Shown here in pieces: positions 9,545-20,333 of a stretch of 64,000 bases of DNA. The notes under the pieces are model-generated. The model was not told where the DNA came from. It saw nothing but the letters and a program-made list of their open reading frames with translations, and made no database searches. This DNA comes from Periplaneta americana (taxonomy: Eukaryota > Arthropoda > Insecta > Blattodea > Blattidae): the NCBI RefSeq assembly GCF_040183065.1, contig NC_091124.1:63136001-63200000 (forward strand), read 5' to 3'. The position numbers and the translations under genes are program-made. Within the stretch, counting starts at the first letter, position 1. Each line of letters starts with the position of its first letter.

Positions 9545-12470
9545 ATCTTCTCTTTTGTTCTCATATCCGCTCTTATCTTCACTTTCTGCCCCGCTGCCCC
9601 ATCCTTCTGCTCTTTTTTTTATTTTACCTTGGGGATTTAGTTGAAGTGAATTTTTATGGCAGACAGAGTAACTATCTCATGCCCCATGTTTTAAATTGCT
9701 TCCAGTGCACTTCATTTAGAACCAGGTACCCAGCTTCGAAGCCGTTCCTTCTGCTCTTTCTCCATTTTGTTCTTATATCGCTCTTCTCTTATATTCACTT
9801 TCTCCCCCGCTGTCCCATCCTTCTGCTCTTCTGCCCTTTTGTTCTTATATCCCCTCTTATCTTTACTTTCTGCCCGCTGCCCCATCCTTCTGCTCTTCCT
9901 CCATCTAGTTCTTATATCCGCTCTTATCTTTACTTTCTGCCCCGTTGCCTCATCCTTCTGCTCTTCTGCCCTTCTGTTCTTATATAATCTCTTAACTTCA
10001 CTTCCTGCCGCGCTGCCCCATTCTTCTACTCTTCTGCCCTTTTGTTCTTATATCCGCTCTTATCTTCACTTTCTGCCCAGTTACCCATCCTTCTGCTCTT
10101 CTGCCCTTCTGTTCTTATATCCGCTCTTACCTTCACTTCCTACCCCGCTGCCCCATCCTTCCACTCTTCTGCCCTTTTGTTCTTATATCCGCTCTTATCT
10201 TCACTTTCTGCCCCGCTGCCCCATCCTTCTTCTCTTTTGTTCTTATATCCGCTCTTATCTTCACTTTCTGCCCCGATGTCCCATCCTTATTCTCTTCTGC
10301 CCTTTTGTTCTTATATCCGCTCTTATCTTCACTATCTGCCCCGCTGCCCCATCCTTCCGCTCTTCGTCCTTTACGTTCTTATATCCGCTCTCATCTTCGC
10401 TTTCTGCCCCACTGCCCCATCCTTCTGCTCTTCTGCCCTTTTGTTCTTATATCCGCTCTTATCTTCACTTTCTGTCCCGCTGCCCCACCCTTCTGCTCTT
10501 CTGCCCTTTTGTTCTTATATCCCCTCTTATCTTCACTTTCTACCCCGCTGCCCCATCCTTCTGCTCTTCTGCCCTTTTGTTCCTCTATCCGCTCTTATCT
10601 TCACAATCTGCCCCGCTGCCCCATCCTTCTGCCCTTCGTCCTTTATGTTCTTATATCCGCTCTTATCTTCACTTTCTGCCCGCTGCCCCATCCTTCTGCT
10701 CTTCTTCCCTTTTTTCTTATATCAGCTCTTATCTTCGCTTTCTGTCCCGCTGCCCCATCCTTCTGCTCTTCTGCCCTTTTGTTCTTATATCCGCTCTTAT
10801 CTTCACTTTCTGCCCCGCTGCCCCTTCCTTCTACTCTTCTGCCCTTTTTTTCTTATATCCGCCCTTATCTTCACTTTCTGCCCCCCTTTCCCATCCTTCT
10901 GCTCTTCTGCCGTTTTGTTCTTATATCCGCTCTTATCTTCACTTTCTGCCCGTTGCCCCACCCTTCTGCTCTTCTGCCCTTTTGTTCTTATATCCGCTCT
11001 TATCTTCACTTTATGCCCCGCTGCCTTATCCTTCTGCTCTTCTGCCCTTTTGTTCTTATATCCGCTTTTATATTCACTTTCTGCCCCGCTGCTCCATCCT
11101 TCTGCTCTTCGTTCCTTTTTTCTCACATATCCGCTCTTATCTTCACTTTCTGCCCCCCTGCCCCATCCTTCTGCCCTTTTGTTCTTATATACTCTCTTAT
11201 CTTCACTTTCTGCCCCGCTGCCCCATTCTTCTGCTCTTCGTCCTTTATGTTCTTATATCCGCTCTTATCTTCACTTTCTGCCCGCTGCCCCATCCTTCTG
11301 CTTTTCTTTCCTTTCTTCTTATATCGGCTCTTATCTTCACTTTCTGCCCCACTGCCCCATCCTTGAGCTCATCTGCCCTTTTGTTCTTATATCCGCTCTT
11401 ATCTTCACTTTCTGCCCCGCTGCCCCATCCTTCTACTCTTCTGTCCTTTTGTTCTTACATCCGCTCTTATCTTCACTTTCTGCCCCGCTGCCCCATCCTT
11501 CTGCTCTTCGTCCTTTATGTTCTTATATCCGCTCTTATCTTCACTTTCTGCCCCGCTGCCCCATCCTTGTGCTCTTCGTCCTTTATGTTCTTATATCCGC
11601 ACTGATCTTCACTTTCTGCCCCGCTGCCCAATCCTTCTGCTCTTCTGCCCTTTTGTTCTTATATCCGCTCTTATCTTCACTTTCTGCCCCGCTGCCCCAT
11701 CCTTCTACTCTTTGTCCTTTATGTTCTTATATCCACTCTTATCTTCAATTTCTGCCCCGCTGCCCCATCCTTCTGCTCTTCTGCCCTTTTGTTCTTATAT
11801 CTGCTCTTATCTTCACTTTCTGCCCCGCTGCCCCATCCTTCTACTCTTCGTCCTTTATGTTCTTATATCCGCTCTTATCTTTACTTTCTGCCCCGCTGCC
11901 CCATCCTTCTACTCTTCTGCCCTTTTGTTCATATATCCACTCTTATCTTCACTTTCTGCCACGCTGCCCCATCCTTCTGCTCTTCTGCCCTTTTGTTATT
12001 ACATCCGCTCTTATCTTCACTTTCTGCCCCGCTGCCCCATCCTTATGCTCTTCTGCCCTTTTGTTATTACATCCGCTTTTATCTTCACTTTCTGCCCCGC
12101 TGCCCCATCCTTCTGCTCTTCTGCCCTTTTGTTCTTATATCCGCTCTTATCTTCACTTTCTGCCCCGCTGCCCCATCCTTCTACTCTTCTGCCCTTTCGT
12201 TCTTATATCCGCTCTTATCTTCACTTTCTGCTACGCTGCCCCATCCTTCTGCTCTTCTGCCCTTTTGTTATTACATCCGCTCTTATCTTCACTTTCTGCC
12301 CCGCTGCCCCATCCTTCTGCTCTTCTGCCCTTTTGTTCCTATATCCGCTCTTATCTTCACTTTCTGCCCCGCTGCTCCATCCTTGTGCTCTTCTTCCCTT
12401 TTTTCTTATATCCGCTCATATCTTCACTTTCTGTCTCACTGCCCCATCTTTCTGCTTTGCTTCTTTATTT
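9545..12470 (+). repeat. 68-bp polypyrimidine minisatellite, about 40 copies
   Basis: The unit runs ccgctcttatcttcactttc-tgccccgctgccccatcctt-ctgctcttctgccctttt-gttcttatat (68 bases). One isolated unit lies at 9545-9610, then a 125-base interruption, then a continuous array from about 9740 to 12470. Two main unit variants alternate irregularly, ending ttctgcccttttg or ttcgtcctttatg. The consensus has no AG dinucleotide on the plus strand and is over 80 percent pyrimidine. Because 68 is not a multiple of 3 and the consensus lacks stops in any forward frame, very long overlapping ORFs (612 and 831 codons) appear; these are artefacts of the repeat. Confidence 0.95.
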
Positions 12471-12750
12471 CAGTTATGAGCATCCTTGGATGCTACAGAA
12501 CTTCCCATCCATTACATCCTCTCCGCTTCCGAGTTGACATCCAATCCACTGCATTGCACTGTCGCATTCACTATTCTGACAGCAATAGGCACGATCCATT
12601 TCTAAAATGGTTATTTCGCATTCCATCCTCTTCGACTTGTAATCCTTCCCAGTCCACTCCATCGTCCCATTCAATATTCTGTCGGTTGTCTCATAAGTAT
12701 GGGTGAATACTAAAATGACTGAAGTAGAAGGAATTGACAATGTAGTAACG
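12471..12750. other. Spacer between two tandem arrays
   Basis: Begins with cttctttatttcag followed by unique sequence, resembling a 3' splice site after the pyrimidine array; the downstream frames contain no protein I recognise. It carries early, diverged words of the 179-bp array (cttgtaatccttccca). Confidence 0.35.
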
Positions 12751-13953
12751 CTTTATTTCGCATTCCAATCTCTTAGACTTGTAATCCTTCCCATTCCAAT
12801 CTCTTTGACTTCTACGGCTTCCATTTCAGTTTCTTCGATTTAGTGTCCTTCCCATTGCAATCTGTTCGACTTGTAATCGTGCGAACTTAACTCCAATAAA
12901 AATTGCGTCCGTTGTCATAGGCATGGTTCAATATTATTACGCATTCCAATCTCTTCGACTTGTAATTCTTCCCATTCCAACATCGTCGACTTCTAATCCT
13001 TCCCATTCCAGTATCTTCGATTTGGAATCGTCATTGTAATCTGTTCGATTTGTAATCTTGCGCACTTAACTCCAATAAAAATTCCATCCGTTGACATAGG
13101 CATCTCTTTGACTTGTAATCCTTCCTATTCCAGTCTCTTCGATTTGGAATCCTCATTGTAATCTGTTCGACTTGTCATCTTGCTCACTTAACTCCAATAA
13201 AAATTCCATCCGTTGACATAGGCATGGTTCAATATGATTTCGCATTCCAATCTATTCGACTTGTCATTCTTCCCATTCGAATATCGTCGATTCTAATCTT
13301 TCCCATTGCAGTCTCTTCGATTTAGAATCCTCATTGTAATCTGTTCGACTTGTCATCTTGCTCACTTAACTCCAATAAAAATTCCGTCCGTTGAAATGGG
13401 CATGGTTCAATATTATTTCGCATTCCAATCTCTTGGACTTGTAATTCTTTCTATTCCAATATCGTCGACTTCTAATCCTTCCCATTCCAGTCTCTTCGGT
13501 TTGGAATCCTCATTGTAATCTGTTCGACTTGTCATCTTGCACACTTAACTCCAATAGAAATTCCGTCCGTTGACACGGGCATGATTCAATATTATTTCGC
13601 ATTCCAATCTCTTGGACTTGTAATTCTTCCTATTCCAATATCGTCGACTTCTAATCCTTCCCGTTCCAGTCTCTTCGATTTGGAATCCTCGTTGTAAACT
13701 GTTCGACTTGTCAACTTACGCACTTAACTCCAATAGAAATTCCGTCCGTTGACATGGGCATGGTTCAATATTATTTCGCATTCCAATCTCTTCGACTTGT
13801 AATTATTCCTATTCCAATATCGTCGACTTCTAACCCTTCCCATTCCAGTCTCTTCGATTTGGAATCCTCATTGTAATCTGTTCGACTTGTCATCTTGCGC
13901 ACTTAACTCCAATAAAAATTCCGTCCGTTGATATGGGTATAGTTCAATACAAT
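12750..13953. repeat. 179-bp tandem satellite, about 6.5 copies
   Basis: The landmark cacttaactccaata recurs with spacings 179, 122 (one unit with an internal deletion), 178, 179, 179 and 179 between about 12891 and 13907. Each unit contains sub-repeats of about 36 bases (attccaatctcttcgacttg). The array stops at 13953 where LINE sequence starts, in mid-unit. Confidence 0.93.
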
Positions 13954-14048
13954 GGGGATAAAAAACAACTGACGTTTCTCCACGAACAGTTAGTAAACCG
14001 AAAGCCACTATTTCAGCAATTCACTGAATATTATCGCCGTTGTATTAC

Positions 14049-14402
14049 TCATATGTGGAGCGATGATATTATGTTGTTGCAGTTTTTGTCTAAGTTTGTT
14101 TCATTTTGTTGGTCGTTTATTACCGTATTGATATACACACTTGCAAGTATCACTTGGATTGTCGTGTTGCTTGTCCTGTCCACTTCCATGTGTAGTAGCA
14201 GTTTACGTACACTATTTAAGTTTGCCGAAGGGTTTAGTTGTGTCATTCGTTCATTCATCCATAAACAAATGTTGTTTAGTTTCGGACATGATAATAAACG
14301 ATGATGTATAGTATCTAACTGGCCAAAGTCTTTGCAGATTGGTGATGCTGTTATACTGTGTTGGAATTTTTTGAATTCAGTCGCCAGAGTGTCGTTTACC
14401 AC
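14049..14402 (-). pseudogene. LINE C-terminal domain (CCHC-like)
   Basis: The frame contains CKDFGQLDTIHHRLLSC, the Cys-x-His-x-Cys arrangement that follows the RT in many LINE ORF2 proteins (compare LExLEHxLxxC forms). It is separated from the RT frame by about 70 bases and a frame change. It lies at the 3' end of the element, next to the satellite. Confidence 0.6.
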
Positions 14403-14469
14403 CGCGTAAACAATTGCCTTCCAATCTGTGGGAATGTGGGGGATTTTAAAAAGTTTTCCAGATTTGTTC

Positions 14470-15555
14470 CTATTTCAGATTTGGATATTTCTCCATAATA
14501 CGTATATTCCTTTCAGTGGATTCCAGCAGTTTTTGATATATTAATTTTGAATAGAAGATTTCTTGTGTTGGTAGGATAGTATTAGGAGAGAAAATTGTGT
14601 TAAAATTTTTTTTGAAGGGACACAGTTGGATAGGTAAGGGATGAATATGTTGAAAGTAAATTTTCCAAAATTGTATCTCTGATTGACTACCGATGTCGTG
14701 AAGTGCTAGAAGGATGTGTCGTATTAGTAATGCATTACATTTCAATTGGACGTTGATCAAGTCAAATCCTCCTTTGTCTGTTGCTTGACGTAGTTGATTT
14801 CTATGTACCCTGAACATGTATCCTCTCCAAATATAGTATCCAATTGTTAGCCCTATCTGCTGGGAAAATCTTTCCGGGATCAGAAGAATCTGGGCGATAT
14901 ACCACATTTTAGAAAGGGCGAAAGTATTCACGTGCCATATCTTCTGGATAATGTTCAGGTTACGACTCAACTGTCTCATTATGACACCTCGTACATTGTT
15001 TACTATTTCCGTCCAGTTGGAATTGATCATATCTTTAAAATTCGATTGAACATTTAATCCCAACAATTTAATTCTTTGTTGTGGTAAAATGTTGAGAATG
15101 TTGACATTATTAGGCCATGTTCCTAGCGGCAGTAAGGATGATTTATTATAGTTAACTTTTGCATTGGAGGAACGTTCAAATAATACAATAATTTTAGGAA
15201 GATGATTGCTGCATTCTACATTCCTGAATATCACTGTGACATCATCTGCGTATGCTGTGATGGCGTTTATTCCCATAGAGTTAGGGAGAACAGTAAGGTT
15301 TATATGCACCAGTCTCATAAAGGGATCCAGACATAGAACAAACAGGATCATTGAAAGAGGACAACCTTGACGGACAGATTGATCTATTTTGATAGGTTGG
15401 GATAAGAAACCATTAATTTGTATTCTGGATTGTGCACTATGGTATAATGATTGGAATACTTTAACCAAACAAGGATGGGAGCCATAAGAGTGTAACACTG
15501 CCCATAAATATCGGTGGCAAATATTATCGAATGCTTTCTGAAAATCTAATGACAA
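14470..15555 (-). pseudogene. LINE reverse transcriptase, catalytic half
   Basis: 361 codons containing the RT palm and thumb: SLDFQKAFDNICHRYLW (motif A with its Asp), QSVRQGCPLSMILFVLCLDP (motif B), AYADDVTVIF (motif C, catalytic YADD intact), then KLLGLNVQSN and the usual tail with FYSKLIYQKLLE. The ATG used is simply the first Met after the break; biologically the frame continues from the upstream piece at 16388-15597. The catalytic residues survive although the whole ORF does not. Confidence 0.85.
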
Positions 15556-15596
15556 AATAGCCGCTGTCTCCTCCGAATATATATCATAATGCAGTA

Positions 15597-16388
15597 TTAT
15601 ATTCCTGATGAGCTGAATATTCTGAATGATGGATCTGCCAAGTACCGCGCATGTTTGCCTTCCTGTATTAAGTGGTTCATGCTTCTTTTTATGCGATTAG
15701 CCAGTATTTTCATCAGGATCTTATAATCTGTGTTTAACAGTGCTGTAGGTCGGTAATCTGACATTCTTTTCGCCGGCGTTGTTTTAGGAATTAAAATTAT
15801 TATGCCTTCGTTAAAGGAATGACATAGCGGATTTTCTCGAAGGATCATATTAAACATTAACAGGAGAGGATGTTTCAGGAGTTTCCAAAATACTTTATAA
15901 AAGTTGTAGTCCAATCCATCCGGCCCTGGTGCTGAATGTCCGCTAGATTCGTTAATGGCAGCTTCCAGTTCAAGTTCAGTGATTTCCCTAGTCATTGCTT
16001 TAGCTTCCTTCTCATCTAGTTTTGGTGTAATTTGCGATAGAAGTTCTTGCTGTGCCTGTAAATCATTGTCCTTGTGTTTGTAGAGATCGCCAAAATAGCG
16101 CACCGCTTTTGTAAGACATTGGAGTGTTGTATGGGCGACCTGATTGTTGGGCAATTGAATATTTGAAATGAAAGGAGATTGACCGTTTTGTTTCTCTTTG
16201 ACAACATAAAAATGCAGTTTTTCCTTCACAATGATTGTTTTGTTTCGAGAACGAACTCGTACGCCTTCCATAATGCGTTTTTGCAATTCACAGACAACCT
16301 GTTTAACGTCGTTAAGTCCCACCGAAACGTTTTGCCCCTCCATTTGCTTCTTATGCAGCTCATGCATTACAGAATAATAAAAATTCAA
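15597..16388 (-). pseudogene. LINE reverse transcriptase, N-terminal half
   Basis: 263 codons with ELELEAAINESSGHSAPGPD and GLDYNFYKVFW (fingers, RT motif 0-1), IIILIPKTTPAKRMSDYRPTA (motif 2) and LMKILANRIKRSMNHLI. It joins the next segment (15555-14470) through a frame change near 15560-15600. Length and motif order are those of a complete RT fingers region. Confidence 0.8.
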
Positions 16389-16628
16389 TGTTGATCGCAG
16401 TGCGCGTGCTTGCTCGATGCCCTTCCATTTGAAGAAGGATTGGATAGCGGGTTTATATATATATATATATAAGTCCTTACCTGAAACGCATCTCTGTTGG
16501 ATTTTTGTGTTCGTGTGTGTAATGAGTTACACAGCTCTTTGAATTCTGTAGCTGCTTGTTCTTCATGTAGTAATCAGGAATTCAATTTCCAGTAGCTGCG
16601 GCCGTATATTGGAGTGGTATAGTCAGCT

Positions 16629-17005
16629 CTACAGGATACAATTACACAATGATGGTCGGAAAAGGGCATTGAAGTATTTATTAGTTATATTTTGTACGTC
16701 TACTTGGCAACCTTTATTGGTATACCATCTATCAAATCTGGAAGCTGAGTTGTTGCGAAAGTATGTAATTCCATCGACATTCCCATGAACTACTTCCCAT
16801 AGGTCGATAAAGTTTAAATCTTGACACATGCGTTGCAATGCAGGGGATCTTTTGCTGTAGGGACACAATAGAAGCCGCTTGCCATCATGATTTTGTGGAA
16901 TCCGTGTCGCAAGTAAAAGGGCATTTGGTTGGTGAAAAAATCTTCACATTCGCGTTTACGATTTGTGCCTGAATGCAAATAGACATTTACGTACAGAGTG
17001 TTCAT
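16629..17005 (-). pseudogene. LINE apurinic-type endonuclease remnant
   Basis: Two overlapping frames (17005-16814, 16868-16629) give YVNVYLHSGTNRKRECEDFF, then KIMMASGFYCV where active copies usually have GGDFNCV, then LQRMCQDLNFIDLWEVVHG and SASRFDRWYTNKGCQ (usual form SRIDRIY). Loss of the GDFN Asp-Asn and a frameshift make it inactive. The 16389-16628 gap contains a (TA)n run at about 16457. Confidence 0.65.
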
Positions 17006-17059
17006 GTAGCGAGGTTAGTCGTCCGCTTGGGTGCATTTCACTTGACACTACATTTATGC

Positions 17060-17640
17060 CATGTCTATACTAGAGTTGGGCAACACGATTCTTTTTCAGA
17101 AGTCGATTCCAACGATTCAATCATACATTACGAATCGATTGTAACGATTCGTTCACGTTTCTTCTCAGTCTGCGATTCCTACTATTCTTTTGAATCGTCA
17201 ACGAACGACTCGCAGGACACTTTGCTTTGCAAACCACGCGTAGAACAAAAAACGTTCTACATCTCTCGCATAGATGGCATAAGAGGCGAGACATTGGATT
17301 GTCTCTTTCTCATTGTCTCGAACCATTCAGCATGACCTCCATTGGTCTATAAAATTACCCAAGATAGTGTTTCTAAATTATAATTTATCAACTGAACCTT
17401 ATTATCAAGTACATTTTTTGCATTACATCTCTATTTAACAATGCACATTTCAGGTTTGTGTTCATTATTTTCATACTTAACAAATGCAGCATTTTGATTT
17501 CGCTCTCGTTCGGGAGCATTCGGCACGGTTCGGAAATGTCCGCTGTCAGGTTACATCAAACAAGTAAATAGAATCGAGGGTTACGATAGCATGCCGATTC
17601 GTTACTATTCTTTTGAACGACGATTCGTTGATACCACGAT
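17060..17640. other. GATTCG-rich insertion between endonuclease and ORF1-like segments
   Basis: Dense gattc/gaatcg words (about 17090-17215 and 17570-17635) bracket a plainer AT-rich middle. The left edge, tagagttgggcaacacgatt, resembles a hAT terminus. I could not find a target duplication. Confidence 0.35.
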
Positions 17641-18102
17641 CTGGCTGATATGTGCTTGATTTTCCTTGTTCCGATTCGACTCGATACACATCATCCGGAG
17701 CGGGCTGATTGGTCGATACTAAATCTGCATTGAACTGCTTTGTTGCATGAGTGTCGTCGGTGTTGGTACTTTCTGTTTTCTTCTTACGTCTCAGCATACT
17801 TTCATCAGTTTCCATTTCTGTGTCGCTCACTGCATCTTCGGTAGTCTCTCCGAGGCCCTCTTCCGCTGCAGAAATATCTTTTAGCTGTTTCTCGTCATTC
17901 TGATTGTTGTGTTCTGTAACTAAATATTGTGAGTGTTTGTCAGGTTTGTCATCTCTACTAGTTGGAAGTGCTGGCGTGGTGGGGACGGTTGGATTACGAG
18001 AGGTAGAAGCCCCTAATTCAGGCCAATTTGATTCTGAGGGTTTGGTGTGTGCTTGCAGAATGCCAGAAGAGAGCGTGTTCGGTGATGCGTGAACAATATT
18101 GG
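17546..18102 (-). pseudogene. Possible LINE ORF1 fragment
   Basis: A 185-codon open frame downstream of a TGA at about 18103-18105: hydrophilic, Ser/Thr/Pro-rich, then acidic-basic (SDTEMETDESMLRRKKKTES). No Met near its start, so it is a fragment or an internal exon. Its last about 30 codons fall in the GATTCG-rich insertion and are not original. Position upstream of the endonuclease on the same strand suggests ORF1; no RRM or zinc knuckle is seen. Confidence 0.35.
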
Positions 18103-18117
18103 CTTGTCACTCCATCC

Positions 18118-18664
18118 CACAGTATGCAATAACGCAAATCTAGCTGGACAAAATTCATAACTTCTCTGCATTCCAATGGATTTTCATGAAACTTTGTATA
18201 GACCTTATAGATAACACATATTCTTTGTGTGCAAACTCTGACTACGATTGTGTAAGAGAAACTACCCCTTTTTACAGGGTGCTTTTAGACAAAAATAGTA
18301 ACTTCGCTCCTATGTAACAGATTTTTATGAAAAATTGTGCGGAAGTTACAGGTAGGATATATATTTTTTGTGTATAAACTAGACTTACAGTTCCAAAAGA
18401 GGAAGTACCTCTTTACAGGAGGTGCATTTACACAACTTAACTTCTCTCCTACATAGCATATTTTATGAAACTTTGTACAGGAGTTACAGGTAGCATATAT
18501 TTTTCTGTACAAATTCTGATTACATCTGTATGCTACCTGTAGTTATACAAAGTTGAATATAGGAGAGAAGTTGTTAATTTTGTCTAAATGCACCACTATA
18601 AAGAGGCAATTCTTCTTATAAAACATAATCAGACTTTGTAGACAAAAAAATATATATATATATG

Positions 18665-18695
<31 letters not shown>

Positions 18696-19741
18696 GTTCC
18701 ACCTGAAACTTCTGTATAAAGTTTCATAAAAATCTGTTAGGTAGGAGAGAATTTATTAATTTTGTTTAAATGCATCCCTAAAAGAAGTAGTTCCACTTAT
18801 GGAACCGTAAATACCAATCCGCGGAAAGTCTAAAATTCCACATTCAGTATTCCCAACCTAACACATATAACAATTTCCCTCTTCTTACCGCTTAAGTGAC
18901 ATATTGATTTTACTGCTTTAGGCTTTTAACATATTATTTTTAGAGACGTTCAATATAGTAATAGTTATAAATTGGAAACTTACCACTGCAATTTCACCTA
19001 AATTGCACTGTTAATTATTGTTTTTAAATATTTGCAAAAATTAAGTAAACTCTACAACTCCACTAAAGTTACTGCATTCGTGATGCAAGTAACATTAAGG
19101 AAGTCGTGAAAAAATCAACAAGATTCCAGACTCATCATAAACTGGAGGAAAAAAAAAGACAGACGTATATGACGGCCTGCTTGAGTATAGTAAACACAGA
19201 AAACATTTTAAAGCAACAATGTTGAAGATAGGTATTTTTGTTTTGCAAATTTTCCGTCATTGAACAGAAACCAAGATGGCGATTTCATTGCAACTAATTA
19301 GAAATTCATCTTTCAGGTATGTAATAAACGATCTTCGCACAAAATAATGTACGATACACGAGTGGTATATTTTCTTTCAATTCTCGGAAATTAAAAAAGC
19401 TCAACTACGTTTCGCTTTTTCAAACTTTACCTCGAACATCAAAACTTCAACATACCGCTCTTGTAACGGATATTACTATTGTGCACAGAAAATAATATGC
19501 TACCTGTAACTTCCGTACAATGTATCATAAAAAAAAATTTAGATAGGAGAGAAGTTATTAATACTGTCTAAATGCACTCACTATAAAGGGATAGTTTTTC
19601 TTGTGCAAACATAATCAGAGTTTGTACACAAATCATATGTGCCACCTGTAAGTCATGTACAAAGTTTCATAACAATACGTTAGACTGCATAGAAGTTATT
19701 AATTTTGTCCTGCTAATGATTTGCGTTCTGATTCACTGTGC
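18118..19741. mobile_element. Foldback element with tandem subterminal repeats
   Basis: Termini 18118-18165 (CACAGTATGCAATAACGCAA...) and 19690-19741 (...TTGCGTTCTGATTCACTGTG) are inverted copies. Inside, a unit of about 145 bases (aacttctctcctacatagca...gttacaggtagcatatattt) occurs 2.6 times in one orientation (18150-18525) and then inverted (18530-18800 and 19485-19715). A (TA)n tract occupies 18652-18697. The middle (18800-19480) has no ORF. No clear target duplication. Confidence 0.75.
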
Positions 19742-20167
19742 GTTTGTTAAGGTTAGACAAAAATGGGCCAATGTATTTTTAAACTGATATTCCATATCAT
19801 GTGAATAATATTGCAGGCCTAAAACACTCTCCTGGCGATTAAAAACTTCCTTAGTCAATGGTTGTTTTCTGCTGTTAAGCCAAACATGGAACAGTTACCG
19901 TACGCCCCACCACTGAAAAAAAAAATTAATTACTGATAAATGCGCAAGAACGCGCAAACTTTAAAACAAGGATTCAACACACTAAATGATGCTGTATTAA
20001 ATGGTAAAAGAATTGTTGTAACCGGACGTGACCGGCTGTACTACAACTCACATTATATTTGATGAACTTTAAAAACATAAGTTTTTCAATTGTCATATTT
20101 AAACCCTACTGTAAGAAGCAAAATACTTTATAAACTTGTAATTGAAGTTACATTAGTAAGAACGTAC
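19742..20167. other. Unassigned AT-rich sequence
   Basis: Stops in all frames; nothing recognised. Confidence 0.4.
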
Positions 20168-20333
20168 CTATATGAACAAATTCCATGTTTCAGAACATAA
20201 TAAATCATTAACAATTGGCTCTTTTTCACCCACATAGTAATCTTCTCTGTCTACGACACAATTGTGCCGATTAACACAAGCATTTACATGGAACTTAGAC
20301 TCATCGGAGAAGAGGATATCACAGTCTAGTATA

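Larger units (their letters stand above)
13954..17010 (-). mobile_element. Non-LTR retrotransposon (L1/Tx1-like), broken copy
   Basis: Minus-strand order: endonuclease (17005-16629), reverse transcriptase (16388-14470), C-terminal Cys-His domain (14402-14049). The 3' end abuts the 179-bp satellite directly and no poly(A) or simple-repeat tail is visible. A further segment at 17546-18102 may be its upstream ORF1. Clade assignment is by the style of the RT N-terminus (SAPGPDGLDYNFYK) and is tentative. Confidence 0.8.

Noticed and set aside
9767..12706. Very long plus-strand ORFs (612, 831, 353, 320 and 305 codons)
   Set aside because: All are translations of the 68-bp pyrimidine repeat in different frames. 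The consensus simply lacks stop codons; the peptides (LLSSLSAPLPHPS-like) have no conserved frame between units.
12474..12740. 88-codon minus-strand ORF between the two arrays
   Set aside because: No recognisable motif, AT-balanced, and it overlaps array-edge sequence; no support for a gene.
18652..18697. Possible regulatory TATA cluster
   Set aside because: It is a plain (TA)n microsatellite inside the foldback element.
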